Shown here piece by piece: positions 8,190-16,954 of a DNA stretch of 50,565 nucleotides (the first letter of the stretch is position 1; every line of letters starts with the position of its first letter). The notes beneath the pieces are model-generated. The model was not told the origin of the DNA, did not search any database, and was given only the letters and a program-made list of their open reading frames with translations. The DNA lies in NCBI GenBank assembly GCA_024102635.1, contig JAGFJO010000087.1, positions 1 to 50,565 on the forward strand. The letters run 5' to 3'. Source of the DNA: Deltaproteobacteria bacterium. GTDB taxonomy: Bacteria > Bdellovibrionota_C > UBA2361 > JAGFJO01. A program made the position numbers and the translations under genes.

Positions 8190-9278
8190 ATGAAAACTGT
8201 AGACTTAACAAATGCTCCATCAACCGACTTTCTTACCAAGACGCTATTCTGGTCGCATTATACTATGAGGCACTTTGTAGGTCCTAAGTACGGATACTAC
8301 GGGCCCAAATGGGCGCTGCCGATCCTGAAGCATTGTGAAAGGAAAACCTTGCAGGATTCGAAAACAACAGGCGAACTTCCGGTTCGCGATGTGCCGCGTT
8401 ACCGCCCGGAAGAACTCACACCTGAGAAATTCCAGCAATTCTTCCTCAAGCCGAATACGCCTGTAGTAATCGAAGGCCTGGCTAAAAATTGGGATGCAGT
8501 AAAGGATTGGTCTGCTGAATTTTTTAGCGAGCGCTACGGTGATTATAACATCCCTGTGCGCATGATTGGCGATAAGCTCGATGAAACTGCACTCAAGATC
8601 GTCGATATGAAGCTCAATAAGCTTGTCGAGAATATTAACGCCGGAGGCAAGTTTTACGGTGCGAATATGGCCGATATCTTCAACGACAATAAAGAGCTGA
8701 GAGAGGCGCTCGATCTCAATATACTTACAAAGTACATGATCTCAAATAAGCGAGCCAAAATCGGCTCTACGCAGCTCTTTTTTTCGGGTGGCGGGACGCG
8801 CTCGGGGTTTCATTGCACAGGTGGAATAAACCTTTTCGTGATGGTAGCGGGGCACAAAGAGTGGACCTTCGTGCCGCCTAAATACACAATGTGGATGCAG
8901 CCAATTACTCGAAAGGATCTGTTCTACTCGGCTACCCCCTTCGATTGGAAAAAGCCTTTCGATGAGATCGACGCGGAAGGCTATCCGCTCTATCGCTATG
9001 CGCCGAAGTTCGTGGCAAACCTATATGCGGGCGACGTGCTGTTCTCGCCGCAATGGTGGTGGCATGCTGTTAACACTTCCTGTACGTCGCTTGCCGTGGC
9101 AGTGCGAGCGATCAATAAAATCGTACTCGGTAATGTCCCATACTCGTTCCTATGGGCCACATCCAAGGAGTTTCGAGCTCTGGTCTTTGAGATTATGAAA
9201 ACGGGGTGGGGCTCAGATAAGCGCTCCGGGGCCAGACTGGCCTTCGAACAGGAATTTGTCGATAAAACGACTCACTGA
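8190..9278 (+). CDS. Cupin-like/JmjC-fold oxygenase-like protein with altered metal triad
   Basis: The 362-residue protein belongs to the cupin-8/JmjC-like group (PF13621-like), which includes Fe(II)/2-oxoglutarate hydroxylases. Visible parts are an N-terminal helical region, NTPVVIEGLAKNWDA (about 89-103), the metal-site strand SGFHCTGGINLF (His208) and GHKEWTFVPP (221-230), then the distal SPQWWWHAVN (His292). The usual HxD is HCT: the carboxylate position is Thr210. Loss of that carboxylate is known in 2OG halogenases of the SyrB2 type (HxA/G) and also in inactive paralogues; the sequence does not decide. GGGGAGGG lies 7 bases before the ATG. Its 3' end overlaps the convergent acyltransferase gene by 66 bases. 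It sits at the left end of the proposed cluster. Confidence 0.75.
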   Translation: MKTVDLTNAPSTDFLTKTLFWSHYTMRHFVGPKYGYYGPKWALPILKHCERKTLQDSKTTGELPVRDVPRYRPEELTPEKFQQFFLKPNTPVVIEGLAKNWDAVKDWSAEFFSERYGDYNIPVRMIGDKLDETALKIVDMKLNKLVENINAGGKFYGANMADIFNDNKELREALDLNILTKYMISNKRAKIGSTQLFFSGGGTRSGFHCTGGINLFVMVAGHKEWTFVPPKYTMWMQPITRKDLFYSATPFDWKKPFDEIDAEGYPLYRYAPKFVANLYAGDVLFSPQWWWHAVNTSCTSLAVAVRAINKIVLGNVPYSFLWATSKEFRALVFEIMKTGWGSDKRSGARLAFEQEFVDKTTH

Positions 9279-10124
9279 GCGGCTCTCGGCCTCATAAAGC
9301 ACACTTAAAGCACGTAGAACCTTGACCGGGGCGATGCTTACCCCGGCGGTAGAGCAGTGTTTCAGCAGTTCGAGAACGTCCTTCGCTGTTGCGTTGTATC
9401 GCTTAACCGTCGAACCCTCGCCAAACCGTGATTGAAGCAACAAGCGGGAAGCGAATGAGTTAAGTTTCTTTCGTCCGGCTACGATCTCGGCAATATCGAG
9501 ATGAAGCAGGATTCCCGGTGCATCGCATATCCGGCCGCAAACCCGCTCATTCGCGAGAACGTCAAAACCCAAAACCTTGTGCCAAAAGGCCACATGCTTC
9601 GGGTTAACCACTAGTATCAGATCGTCAATCCGATTGCCGGTGCAGGCGTTGAAAAGTGCGCCGATCAAGGCGGCATTGGAACCTGCTTGCGCTTCATCTT
9701 CACAGGCGAACATCGAGGCTTCCGCAACCTTTCTGCCCTTTGCCCGCAGGGCGTTTAGCTCGTCGGCAAATTCACCATCGGCCGGCAATCCAGCAATGGA
9801 ATCCTCGATTAAGGTGACGGTCCCACACACGCCGTCTTCGGCTGTGTCGATGAAAACTGTGGATGAGGGCAGAAGTTCATACCCACTGATTCGCAGTCCG
9901 TGTTCGTTAAATTGCGTATATCCGAATTTTCTATACTGCTGATACACAAGGGAAAGAGCTTCTTGCAGCTCACTAAAGTTGGCCCGTGATTCATGGCAAG
10001 CCGGTTTTTCAATGTCATTGATGTAATCTGTGGAGGAGTTAAGAAGCTTAGCAGGGACTTGAGGAGGCCGGGTCCGTTTATGAATAATCCCGCCTGAGAA
10101 AAGAATTAGAAAGTACTGCAACAT
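9213..10124 (-). CDS. FeeM-like N-acyl amino acid synthase (GNAT fold)
   Basis: After about 45 poorly conserved residues, the 303-residue protein shows the FeeM/GNAT pattern: a YQQYRKFGYTQFNEHGLRIS region, LLPSSTVFIDTAEDGVCGTV, IEDSIAGLPADGEFADEL, GRKVAEASMFAC, then DLILVVNPKHVAFWHKVLGF. Relatives condense an acyl-ACP with an amino acid such as tyrosine. That fits an acyl carrier protein and a fatty acyl-AMP ligase encoded just upstream on the same strand. The autoinducer-synthase-like fold gives an alternative (acyl-homoserine-lactone-like product), but the GLPADGEF and PKHVAFW segments favour FeeM/exosortase-associated types. The ATG at 10124 has only weak Shine-Dalgarno support, so the real start may lie downstream. 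Confidence 0.65.
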   Translation of the reverse strand: MLQYFLILFSGGIIHKRTRPPQVPAKLLNSSTDYINDIEKPACHESRANFSELQEALSLVYQQYRKFGYTQFNEHGLRISGYELLPSSTVFIDTAEDGVCGTVTLIEDSIAGLPADGEFADELNALRAKGRKVAEASMFACEDEAQAGSNAALIGALFNACTGNRIDDLILVVNPKHVAFWHKVLGFDVLANERVCGRICDAPGILLHLDIAEIVAGRKKLNSFASRLLLQSRFGEGSTVKRYNATAKDVLELLKHCSTAGVSIAPVKVLRALSVLYEAESRSVSRFIDKFLFEGQSGPGALI

Positions 10125-10431
10125 CCTATTGACCCCAAATACAACCTTTCCTCATGTATGCAAGCTCTATGCCGCGTTTAGCGACCGCATTTTGGAACAG
10201 GTCCCTAAATGCATTACATGCTAATAGATGCCGATAGACTCGATTTCGAGCGGCTATAACCCATTGCCCACATCAGTGCTTACGACCGGTTAGTACGTTT
10301 TAGGGAATGGCAGCTCAGCACTAACGATAGCGATGCACCGGCGCCATCGATAATCCAAGACTGCTAGGAAGATCACGCAGGGTGAGGTACCAGCATTCAA
10401 ATGCCCTGAACTGATTGCGCAACGGAATGAT
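10125..10431. other. Gene-free 307-bp stretch between FeeM-like and FAAL genes
   Basis: No convincing ORF, terminator or repeat is seen. On the minus strand a short open stretch encodes ARNRVYRHLLACNAF and stops (TAG) just before the FeeM-like ATG. It could be decayed coding sequence, but I do not recognise it. The gap means that the FeeM-like gene may have its own promoter here. Confidence 0.4.
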
Positions 10432-12204
10432 CTAGCGTCCGAGGAGACGCCTTATATTACGTACCAACCGGCCGGTCAGATACTGACAATAGGCCCACGA
10501 CCCTACACCGGTGGTGCGGGAGTGCGATGCCAAGGTGCCGGCCACGTACAACTCCTTGGCCCGTTGCCTTTGCAGCTTGCCACTGGAAGTTTTCGGCAGT
10601 GTTCCGGGTCTCAGCAGCAGTACGTGAGACGCTTTAACGCCCAAGGTTTCTAAGAGATGACTTCGGATTGCCTCTACCAGCTCGCGGCCCCTCTCGATTC
10701 CGGCCGCGATCTCGGCAGCTATTACGAGCTCTTCCTGAACTCCTTCTCCGCTTATGCTGAATGCAATGACATTCCCGGTTCTTACTCCCTCAACTTGTGA
10801 CACCATGGCTTCTATATCGGATGGATAGTAATTTCGGCCCGCTATAATCACCAAATCCTTCTTCCTGCCGCAAACATATAGTTTGCCGCCTACCAGGTAT
10901 CCGAGGTCGCCCGTTCTCAGCCATCCTTCATGCATCGCTGCCGCGGTAGCTTCCTGATTATTGTAGTAACCTTTCATGATTGACGGGCCGCGCACTAAGA
11001 TCTCGCCGATGACTCTTTCTGGACACGGGCTAAGATTATCGCCTGCAATCATTAGCTCGTGGCCCGCGAACGGCCTTCCGCAGCACACTATTTTGACCGC
11101 ACTATTCCCGCCGCTCTCAGGATCCGCGACGCCGCGTGCCAGCGAATGCCGCTTCACCGCATCGACTTTCATACCGTGCTCGATATCCTCGAAAGCAACG
11201 GCAAGAGTGCTTTCGGCCAGTCCATAGCTGGGAACAAAGGCCCGCGCATTAAAGCCACATTTTTTAAATTTATCACAAAAGTTTTCAATAGTTCGATAGT
11301 CTATAGGCTCTGCTCCGCACCCCGCCACTCGCCATGATGAAAGCACCAGATTTTGAAGTTCACTATCAGGCACACGTTTTACACAAAGCCCGTAGGCGAA
11401 ATTCGGCGCGTAGCTAATAGTACATCTACCGTCGGAAATGGCCTTGAGCCATTCGAGAGGCCGCTTTAAAAACATCGAAGGCGGCATTAGGATAGCCTTG
11501 ATCCCGATGAAAATCGGCGTTAACAACATTCCGATAAGTCCCATATCGTGGAAAAGCGGCAGCCACGAGCAAGTAATATCGTCAGGACGGATCGCCAGCC
11601 GCTCCACGATAGCATGCATATTAGCAATGAGATTACCATGAGTCACGGTCACCCCCCGTGGCTGAAGTGTGCTCCCCGAGGTGAACTGAAGGAATGCAAT
11701 CGAATCGCGGCTAATCGAGGCCGGCTCGATATCAAATTTTGCCTGAGATAGTACATTCGAGGAAAGTTCTATTCGCGCTTTCTCATCCAGATCGATGATC
11801 CGCTTAATTGGTGATGAGGTGAGAATGTGGGAGAGGCCCGTGACATCAACGATAGACTTCAGATGAGCGCAGTATACATCAAGCCCTCCGAAGCTGGCCG
11901 GCGGGGCCAGCGGCACGGGTATAATGCCCGAATGAAGTGCGGCTAAAAACAGTATTACAAAAGTGTGCTGATCTGGTTCCAGTAAACCAAATCGATCTCC
12001 AGGCCTTAAGCCGAGGCGTCTAAGAGATCCGGCCGCGTGAATGACTTGGTGAAGTATGTCGGGGTAAGAAAGGCCTACGGATTCGCCGCCGTCGCGCAAG
12101 AACTTGAGCCCTGTTCCGGCAAGATCCATCTTGGCAGCCTTTTCCAGGGCAGCCGGCAGAGTCAGCACACTGCTTCCGCGGTGTTGATCGCTTACTAGTT
12201 GCAT
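10432..12204 (-). CDS. Fatty acyl-AMP ligase (FAAL), loads fatty acids onto ACP
   Basis: The 590-residue adenylate-forming enzyme has the full motif series: FTSGSTLQPRGV (A3), SWLPLFHDMGLIG (typical of FAALs), YGLAEST, LRTGDLGY, GRKKDLVIIAGRNYYPSDIE (the FAAL-type hinge, RNYYPSDIE) and PKTSSGKLQRQ near the end. FAALs make acyl-adenylates and pass the acyl group to a phosphopantetheinyl carrier rather than to CoA. The gene begins one base inside the acp stop codon (TAATG-type overlap), so the two are translationally coupled and the ACP is its likely partner. Downstream on the same strand the FeeM-like synthase is the logical acceptor of the acyl-ACP. The C-terminus ends in a short basic segment (RLVRNIRRLLGR). 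Confidence 0.9.
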   Translation of the reverse strand: MQLVSDQHRGSSVLTLPAALEKAAKMDLAGTGLKFLRDGGESVGLSYPDILHQVIHAAGSLRRLGLRPGDRFGLLEPDQHTFVILFLAALHSGIIPVPLAPPASFGGLDVYCAHLKSIVDVTGLSHILTSSPIKRIIDLDEKARIELSSNVLSQAKFDIEPASISRDSIAFLQFTSGSTLQPRGVTVTHGNLIANMHAIVERLAIRPDDITCSWLPLFHDMGLIGMLLTPIFIGIKAILMPPSMFLKRPLEWLKAISDGRCTISYAPNFAYGLCVKRVPDSELQNLVLSSWRVAGCGAEPIDYRTIENFCDKFKKCGFNARAFVPSYGLAESTLAVAFEDIEHGMKVDAVKRHSLARGVADPESGGNSAVKIVCCGRPFAGHELMIAGDNLSPCPERVIGEILVRGPSIMKGYYNNQEATAAAMHEGWLRTGDLGYLVGGKLYVCGRKKDLVIIAGRNYYPSDIEAMVSQVEGVRTGNVIAFSISGEGVQEELVIAAEIAAGIERGRELVEAIRSHLLETLGVKASHVLLLRPGTLPKTSSGKLQRQRAKELYVAGTLASHSRTTGVGSWAYCQYLTGRLVRNIRRLLGR

Positions 12205-12452
12205 TACGGCGAACGAAGCTTCGAAATCAGCTCTTTAATGTCTCCCAAAGTTTTAATGTTCGGGAGAAGCTCCATCGGAATGGCGACACCGAAATTATCT
12301 TCCACGGCCGCCACCAAGTGCATCGCCTGAAGCGAATCAAGGTTCAGGTCGCCGACCACCCTAGTACTTTCGGTCAGTTCAATGCCGACACTTAATTCGT
12401 TTTTCACTAACTTTGCAAGTTGGGCGAAAAGCTCTCCATTGGGGTGGGTCAT
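12204..12452 (-). CDS. Acyl carrier protein
   Basis: This 82-residue acidic helical protein has the carrier-protein core VGDLNLDSLQAMHLVAAVED. Ser40 in LDSLQ is the phosphopantetheine attachment site, followed by the FGVAIPMELLPNIKTLGDI helix III region. It is the first gene of the minus-strand acp-FAAL transcript and overlaps the FAAL start by one base. No phosphopantetheinyl transferase is in the window, so activation would rely on the host's general enzyme. Confidence 0.9.
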   Translation of the reverse strand: MTHPNGELFAQLAKLVKNELSVGIELTESTRVVGDLNLDSLQAMHLVAAVEDNFGVAIPMELLPNIKTLGDIKELISKLRSP

Positions 12453-12656
12453 GGTTAATCGTTCTAACTGACTCTAGACATTAGGCAGATAATTCTTGGT
12501 AGCATATAAAGCCCTATATGGCATCCCTTCAAGTTTTTTATCTAATCTATTCTAAAGCTTGAAGCAGCGCTCGACGACTATTCTTTATATGCGCCCGGTT
12601 CTCAAATGGCCGCAGCTTTCAACCGGACGGGCCGCGAACACTGTCAACATACTCGC
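12453..12656. promoter_or_regulatory. Divergent control region between acp-FAAL and the radical SAM operon
   Basis: About 200 AT-rich bases separate two oppositely transcribed units, so promoters for both should lie here. On minus, TTGAAG is followed after 17 bases by TTATAT, a weak sigma70 match. On plus, TATTCT and TTTATAT (about 12579-12590) are -10-like without a good -35. A 7-bp inverted repeat, CTTCAAG (12527-12533) and CTTGAAG (12558-12564), brackets an AT-rich core and could bind a regulator. All of this is inference; no regulator gene is nearby. Confidence 0.35.
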
Positions 12657-14048
12657 ATGAAGCTTCTGCTTATTGAAACCGGTAATGCTCGCGAAGATCC
12701 GTTCGCACAGTGCTGGTATGCCAAGGACTCGAAACGGTTCTTGGTGCCGCTATTGGCGCTGCCGGTAGTGGCAGCCATGACACCGGCCGATTTCGAAATT
12801 AAGATTATCGACGAGAAGCTCCGGGATATCGATTTCGATGAGCAGTGCGATCTGGTGTGCTTCTCCTTTAAAACAAAGGACGCTTTTAGAACCTACAGGT
12901 ATGCGGACCGTTTTAGGGAACGCGGCGTCCCTGTAATTCTAGGAGGAGTGCATGCTTCATTGGTGCCCGAAGAAGCCGCGCAACATGCCGATGCTGTCGT
13001 AGCCGGCGAAGCCGAATCGGTATGGCCCAAAGTGATTGAGGACTTCCGTGCCGGAAATCTACAACAGATTTACCGTGCCGGTAAGGGCACTGCGCTCGAA
13101 ACCGCGCCGGTGCCGCGATTTGATCTCCTCGAAAACGATCGATATATGGTGCACGCCATCCAAACCTCTCGCGGCTGTCTGGTGGGGTGCGAGTTCTGTC
13201 CTATTCAGGAGATGTTCGGTGGAAAATCGCGCAATAAGCCGGTTGAGAGAGTAATGCGCGAAATCGAGGCTGTACGCTCGATTGATCCGAATAAAGACAT
13301 ATTTTTCATCGATGAGATGTTCTGCGGAGGGAACCGCGGCTATCAGAAAGAGTTGTTGCTTGAACTAAGACGAGAGGCGGTGGATTTTTATTGCATATCC
13401 GACTTCAAGGTCATTAATCCCCAGTACATCTGGGATCTCGCTTCGGCAGGATGCAGAAAGTTAAGCATAAACATGCCGGGCACCTGTCTTCCACAAGAGC
13501 TGAAGGCGGTAAAGGCCATTCAGCGCCTCGGAATAGACGTATGGGGCTTTTTCATGTTCGGCTTCTCATTTCACACTAAGGACGTGTTCAAGAAAGTGGT
13601 GGATTTCGTGCGCGAAAGTGGCATGAAAAATCTGACCATTACGGTGATGTCGCCATTCCCCAACACTCCTATGGAGCGAAGAATATCCGCCCGGCAGGGA
13701 GTTATAACACGTGATTGGGCTTTGTACGACCAGTGCCACGTTACATGTGTTCCGGAACGCATGAGCGCGGCAGAGCTAGAAGAAGGGTTTTTATGGGCCT
13801 GGAAGGAGCTTGAGAACCATTTCGAGCTGAATGAACGGGATTTGGCGGGACCAAGCAGGCTGACCCGTTCAATTATTAGAAATATAGGCGCACTAACGCT
13901 GATGTTTGAAAAGGGTGTGGATAAGCTGCTGGGCCGTAAGGATGAACCGGTAGATCTCCTCAAGATCATTGGAGCACCAAAAGCCGAGGTTTCAATTACC
14001 ACGCACAACTCAATGAGTACTGAGGCGCGTCCGAGAAATGACAAGTAA
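12657..14048 (+). CDS. B12-binding-domain radical SAM enzyme
   Basis: About 463 residues. The N-terminal part is a cobalamin-binding-type Rossmann domain (KLLLIETGN at the start, PVVAAMTPADFEIKIIDE, GGVHASLVPEEAAQHADAVV, GEAESVWP). The radical SAM core has TSRGCLVGCEFCP with the CxxxCxxC cluster at Cys174, Cys178 and Cys181, then DIFFIDEMF and a WGFFMFGF segment. This class includes methyltransferases and ring-forming enzymes acting on unreactive carbons. No conserved DxHxxG cobalamin loop is obvious, so B12 use is uncertain. The ATG at 12657 gives the usual MKLLLIE start; an upstream ATG (12606) would add 17 unusual residues. It overlaps the E1-like gene by 11 bases and heads the plus-strand operon. 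Confidence 0.85.
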   Translation: MKLLLIETGNAREDPFAQCWYAKDSKRFLVPLLALPVVAAMTPADFEIKIIDEKLRDIDFDEQCDLVCFSFKTKDAFRTYRYADRFRERGVPVILGGVHASLVPEEAAQHADAVVAGEAESVWPKVIEDFRAGNLQQIYRAGKGTALETAPVPRFDLLENDRYMVHAIQTSRGCLVGCEFCPIQEMFGGKSRNKPVERVMREIEAVRSIDPNKDIFFIDEMFCGGNRGYQKELLLELRREAVDFYCISDFKVINPQYIWDLASAGCRKLSINMPGTCLPQELKAVKAIQRLGIDVWGFFMFGFSFHTKDVFKKVVDFVRESGMKNLTITVMSPFPNTPMERRISARQGVITRDWALYDQCHVTCVPERMSAAELEEGFLWAWKELENHFELNERDLAGPSRLTRSIIRNIGALTLMFEKGVDKLLGRKDEPVDLLKIIGAPKAEVSITTHNSMSTEARPRNDK

Positions 14049-14865
14049 TCCGACTATAAACCAGATGCTTGACCGCAGCCTTCCTCTGTTAACGGCGGAG
14101 GGGGTGCGAGTGCTAGGCCAGAAACGGATTGCCATAGCCGGTTGTGGCGGCGTTGGCGGAGCACATGCAATAACGATGGCGCGCATGGGGGTGGGGGCCT
14201 TTAACCTTGCCGACCCGGGCTTTTTCGATCCTCCCGATATGAACCGTCAATGGGGGGCAAATCGCGAAACAATGGGTGAAAACAAAGCCGAGGTCTACTG
14301 CAGGCAGATTGCAAATATATCACCCAATCCCGATATAAAGGTCTTCAAAGAAGGGGTAACACCCGACAATATCGAGGCGTTTCTCACAGATGCCAATCTC
14401 TTGCTCGATTGCCTCGATGTTTCAGTGAGTATAGATCTAAGGGAGAGGCTTCATGCCGAAGCCCGAAAGCGCGGAATCTTCATAATAACCGCTCCGATTA
14501 TTGGATTCGGCTGCATACTAATCTGTTCAGAGCCGGAGGGCATGAGTATGAGAGCCTTTACGCCGCTTCTTAAGGCGACCGGCGCCAAGGGAGCTTTTCC
14601 TCCAATTTTTAAGCAGATTTTTACCCCATCGCATATCGATATAATCGGAGAGCGTCTCGCAACCGGCAGGGTGCCCTCTTTGGCGATAGCTCCAATAATC
14701 GCCGCTTCGCTCGCTGCAACGGAGAGCATCGCCTTTTTTCTTCACAAAGTGCTGCCTGGAAGCCGCCGGGCGGTCGTGTTGCCCCGCATTATGTTTTTCG
14801 ACCTTTATCGCATGAGCTACCGCATTGTCGACGGGAGCCCCTTTTTAGCCAAGGAAGCGCAATGA
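14038..14865 (+). CDS. ThiF/MoeB/HesA-type E1-like adenylyltransferase
   Basis: The 275-residue protein has the E1-fold nucleotide site: QKRIAIAGCGGVGGAHAITM (about 28-47), then NLADPGFFDPPDMNRQWGAN with the MNRQ Arg, and NKAEVYCRQI. Typical E1 enzymes adenylate the C-terminus of a ubiquitin-like protein or a small peptide or acid. The zinc CxxC pairs of MoeB/ThiF are absent, and no ubiquitin-like or sulfur-carrier gene is nearby. The substrate may therefore be a small carboxylate or a carbamoyl-type tRNA/amino-acid substrate, as in atypical THIF enzymes of biosynthetic loci. It overlaps the upstream radical SAM gene by 11 bases and the downstream PLP gene by 4 (ATGA). Confidence 0.85.
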   Translation: MTSNPTINQMLDRSLPLLTAEGVRVLGQKRIAIAGCGGVGGAHAITMARMGVGAFNLADPGFFDPPDMNRQWGANRETMGENKAEVYCRQIANISPNPDIKVFKEGVTPDNIEAFLTDANLLLDCLDVSVSIDLRERLHAEARKRGIFIITAPIIGFGCILICSEPEGMSMRAFTPLLKATGAKGAFPPIFKQIFTPSHIDIIGERLATGRVPSLAIAPIIAASLAATESIAFFLHKVLPGSRRAVVLPRIMFFDLYRMSYRIVDGSPFLAKEAQ

Positions 14866-16115
14866 GCCTAAAGAGTGCGCCGGATCGTGAAGCCCTACTG
14901 GCAAAATGCGGAGAGAATACGCTGCTTATTCCGCACGAACTAGTTTTGTATGATTTTTTGACGGACAGCCTTCAGCATCGTCTTCTGCCCCGAAACGCGA
15001 ATGCAACTGACTCGCTGCCGCCGGGCATTGACGCGGCACTGCCGGAATGTTTCGCTGCGCGTTTTGGGATGCCGCATGCAATTCCACTGTCGCAAGGGCG
15101 TTTGGCGGAGGCATTTGTGGCAAAGCTCCTTGTTAGAAATGGCCACGTAATACCAGGCTCGGCTCCCTTTCCAACTCTACGGGCGCACATTGAGCTAAGC
15201 GGAGGCACATATCTCCCTGTTGTGCCGGCAAAGGCGTTTGATCTCTGGACCCGGCACCCTTTTAAAGGCGATCTCGACACGGAAGCGCTTGAGGCGGTAA
15301 TCACGCGTAGCAATCCGGAATGGGTGCCGTTTGTTTGTATTGAGCCTTGCAACAACGCCTGCGGAGGACAGCCGATGTCACTGGCTAATCTTAAAGCAGT
15401 AAAGGAAATTACTGATCGCTTCGGCATTCCGCTTCTCCTGGACGCCTGTCGTGTTATAGAGAACGCGATTCTAATAAAAGAGAGTGAGCCTGGACAAAAT
15501 GCAAAGAGTCCGTGGGAGATAGTCCGGGAAATCTTTTCGCTGGCCGATATCTGCGTTATGAGCGCTACAAAGGATTTTTATACTCCAATCGGCGGCTTCC
15601 TGGCATTCCGGAAGCGCGAGCTTTACGAAATGAGCTTTGATTTGCTTGCCCTCCTGGGAGACGGGCTTGCGCACCAGGCCAAGACTGATCTGCTCTCGGC
15701 GCTTTCGAATGAGGAGGCCATCTTGTCATTAGTCCAGACTAAGATCTCTAACGTGCGAGCGCTGCATGAGGGTCTTAAATGCAGTTACAATGTAGTCGAG
15801 CCGGCCGGAGGGCACGCAGTAGTCATTGACATCTCCGGCTTGGAATTGAAGCCTCCCTTTGCAGTCAAGAATTTTCTGCGCCATATTTACATGCAGTGGG
15901 GCATCCGGGCGAGTGAGCATGGCATGGAGAGCTCGTCCGCCATCCGTCTTGCGGTCCCGCTTTGTGGAGTAGATCAGTCAACGATCAACCAGACTGTCTC
16001 GGGACTTAGGAAAGCTGCCGAGCAGGCGTCGCTTGTCCCAGCGCTTAAGAAGGTAGATGAGCCGGCGGGCTTTACAGGATTTATGCGTGCAAGGTTTAAA
16101 TGCGACAACAAATGA
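14862..16115 (+). CDS. Tryptophanase / tyrosine phenol-lyase-like PLP enzyme
   Basis: The 417-residue fold-type I PLP enzyme is related to TnaA and TPL. Matching elements are PLSQGRLAEAF (phosphate-loop Gln-Gly-Arg, about 76-85), PCNNACGGQPMSLANL (162-177), DACRVIENAILIKESE (Asp194 and Arg197, equivalent to the ring-N Asp and Arg of TnaA) and MSATKDFYTPIGG (Lys237, expected Schiff-base Lys). TnaA and TPL split the C-beta to aryl bond of tryptophan or tyrosine, or run it in reverse. The protein is shorter than TnaA (about 470) and diverged, so a related beta-elimination, beta-replacement or lyase reaction on an aromatic amino acid is the safest reading. It is coupled to its neighbours by ATGA overlaps on both sides. 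Confidence 0.85.
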   Translation: MSLKSAPDREALLAKCGENTLLIPHELVLYDFLTDSLQHRLLPRNANATDSLPPGIDAALPECFAARFGMPHAIPLSQGRLAEAFVAKLLVRNGHVIPGSAPFPTLRAHIELSGGTYLPVVPAKAFDLWTRHPFKGDLDTEALEAVITRSNPEWVPFVCIEPCNNACGGQPMSLANLKAVKEITDRFGIPLLLDACRVIENAILIKESEPGQNAKSPWEIVREIFSLADICVMSATKDFYTPIGGFLAFRKRELYEMSFDLLALLGDGLAHQAKTDLLSALSNEEAILSLVQTKISNVRALHEGLKCSYNVVEPAGGHAVVIDISGLELKPPFAVKNFLRHIYMQWGIRASEHGMESSSAIRLAVPLCGVDQSTINQTVSGLRKAAEQASLVPALKKVDEPAGFTGFMRARFKCDNK

Positions 16116-16954
16116 AGAACAAACTGACCGTTTTTGCGGTTAGCATTTTATGCGCCGCACATGCGATTGCGAGCGCATCGGCTCAAGAGCTTTCGGCCCG
16201 CGAAATCGCCGAGCGCACTAAGAACCGTCCCGGGTACATCCATGACGAGGTGACTGCACTGGCGATGGATCTTATAAACAGTTCGGGCCAGACAAGGTCG
16301 CGCCGTTTCCTTAGATACCAGGGCAAAACCGGAAACGGGAAAGACACACTAATCAAGTTTTTGGCTCCGGCCGATATCGAAAACACCGGTACCTTGAATA
16401 TAGAGGTGCGCGACGATGACGACACGCAGTACCTATATCTACCGGCGGCCAGGAAGTTAAGGCGGATCTCGACTGCTAACAAAGACCAAAGCTGGGTTGG
16501 TTCTGATTTTTCATTTGAAGATCTCGAGGAGCTGGACCTTGACAAATTCGACTTCGGCCTCGACAGCCCTGAGGTTATCGAGGGACATGACTGCTTCAAG
16601 TATTGGATGAAGCCCAAGGATGAGGATGACTCTATCTACGGCAAACAAGTTCATTGGGTAAAAAAACAAGGCTTTCTGCCTATCCGAGCCGACTACTATG
16701 AGAAGGACGGCACTCTGCTGAAACGGATTTTCTATAGAGATCTTAGAGATACATCAAAAATAACCTATGCATGGACCATAGTGGTCGAGAACGTTAAGGA
16801 CAGCCACCGCACGGAGCTTAGGCGGGAGTGGCTGCTAATTGATACCGGACTTCCCGAACACCTTTTGAGTACAAGGCAGCTCGAAGCCCCGATCAGCAAT
16901 TATAAGCATCCAGGCAATTTATGGCAGCTGCTATCGCGAGCACCAGGGCCGTAG
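16112..16954 (+). CDS. Periplasmic LolA-like outer-membrane lipid/lipoprotein carrier domain protein
   Basis: A signal peptide (MKNKLTVFAVSILCAAHAIA, cleavage near ASAQ-EL) is followed by a LolA-like domain of the PF17131 type. That fold carries lipid in the periplasm. Recognisable segments are TRSRRFLRYQGK, TLIKFLAPADIENTGTL, QYLYLPAARKLRRI, SDFSFEDLEEL and the HWVKKQGFLPIRADYYEKDG strand pair. Such proteins are commonly encoded next to MMPL transporters, as here. The ATG at 16112 forms an ATGA overlap with the upstream stop; ATG 16100 is an alternative that adds four residues. Its likely role is to receive the cluster's lipid product from the MMPL pump. Confidence 0.85.
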   Translation: MKNKLTVFAVSILCAAHAIASASAQELSAREIAERTKNRPGYIHDEVTALAMDLINSSGQTRSRRFLRYQGKTGNGKDTLIKFLAPADIENTGTLNIEVRDDDDTQYLYLPAARKLRRISTANKDQSWVGSDFSFEDLEELDLDKFDFGLDSPEVIEGHDCFKYWMKPKDEDDSIYGKQVHWVKKQGFLPIRADYYEKDGTLLKRIFYRDLRDTSKITYAWTIVVENVKDSHRTELRREWLLIDTGLPEHLLSTRQLEAPISNYKHPGNLWQLLSRAPGP

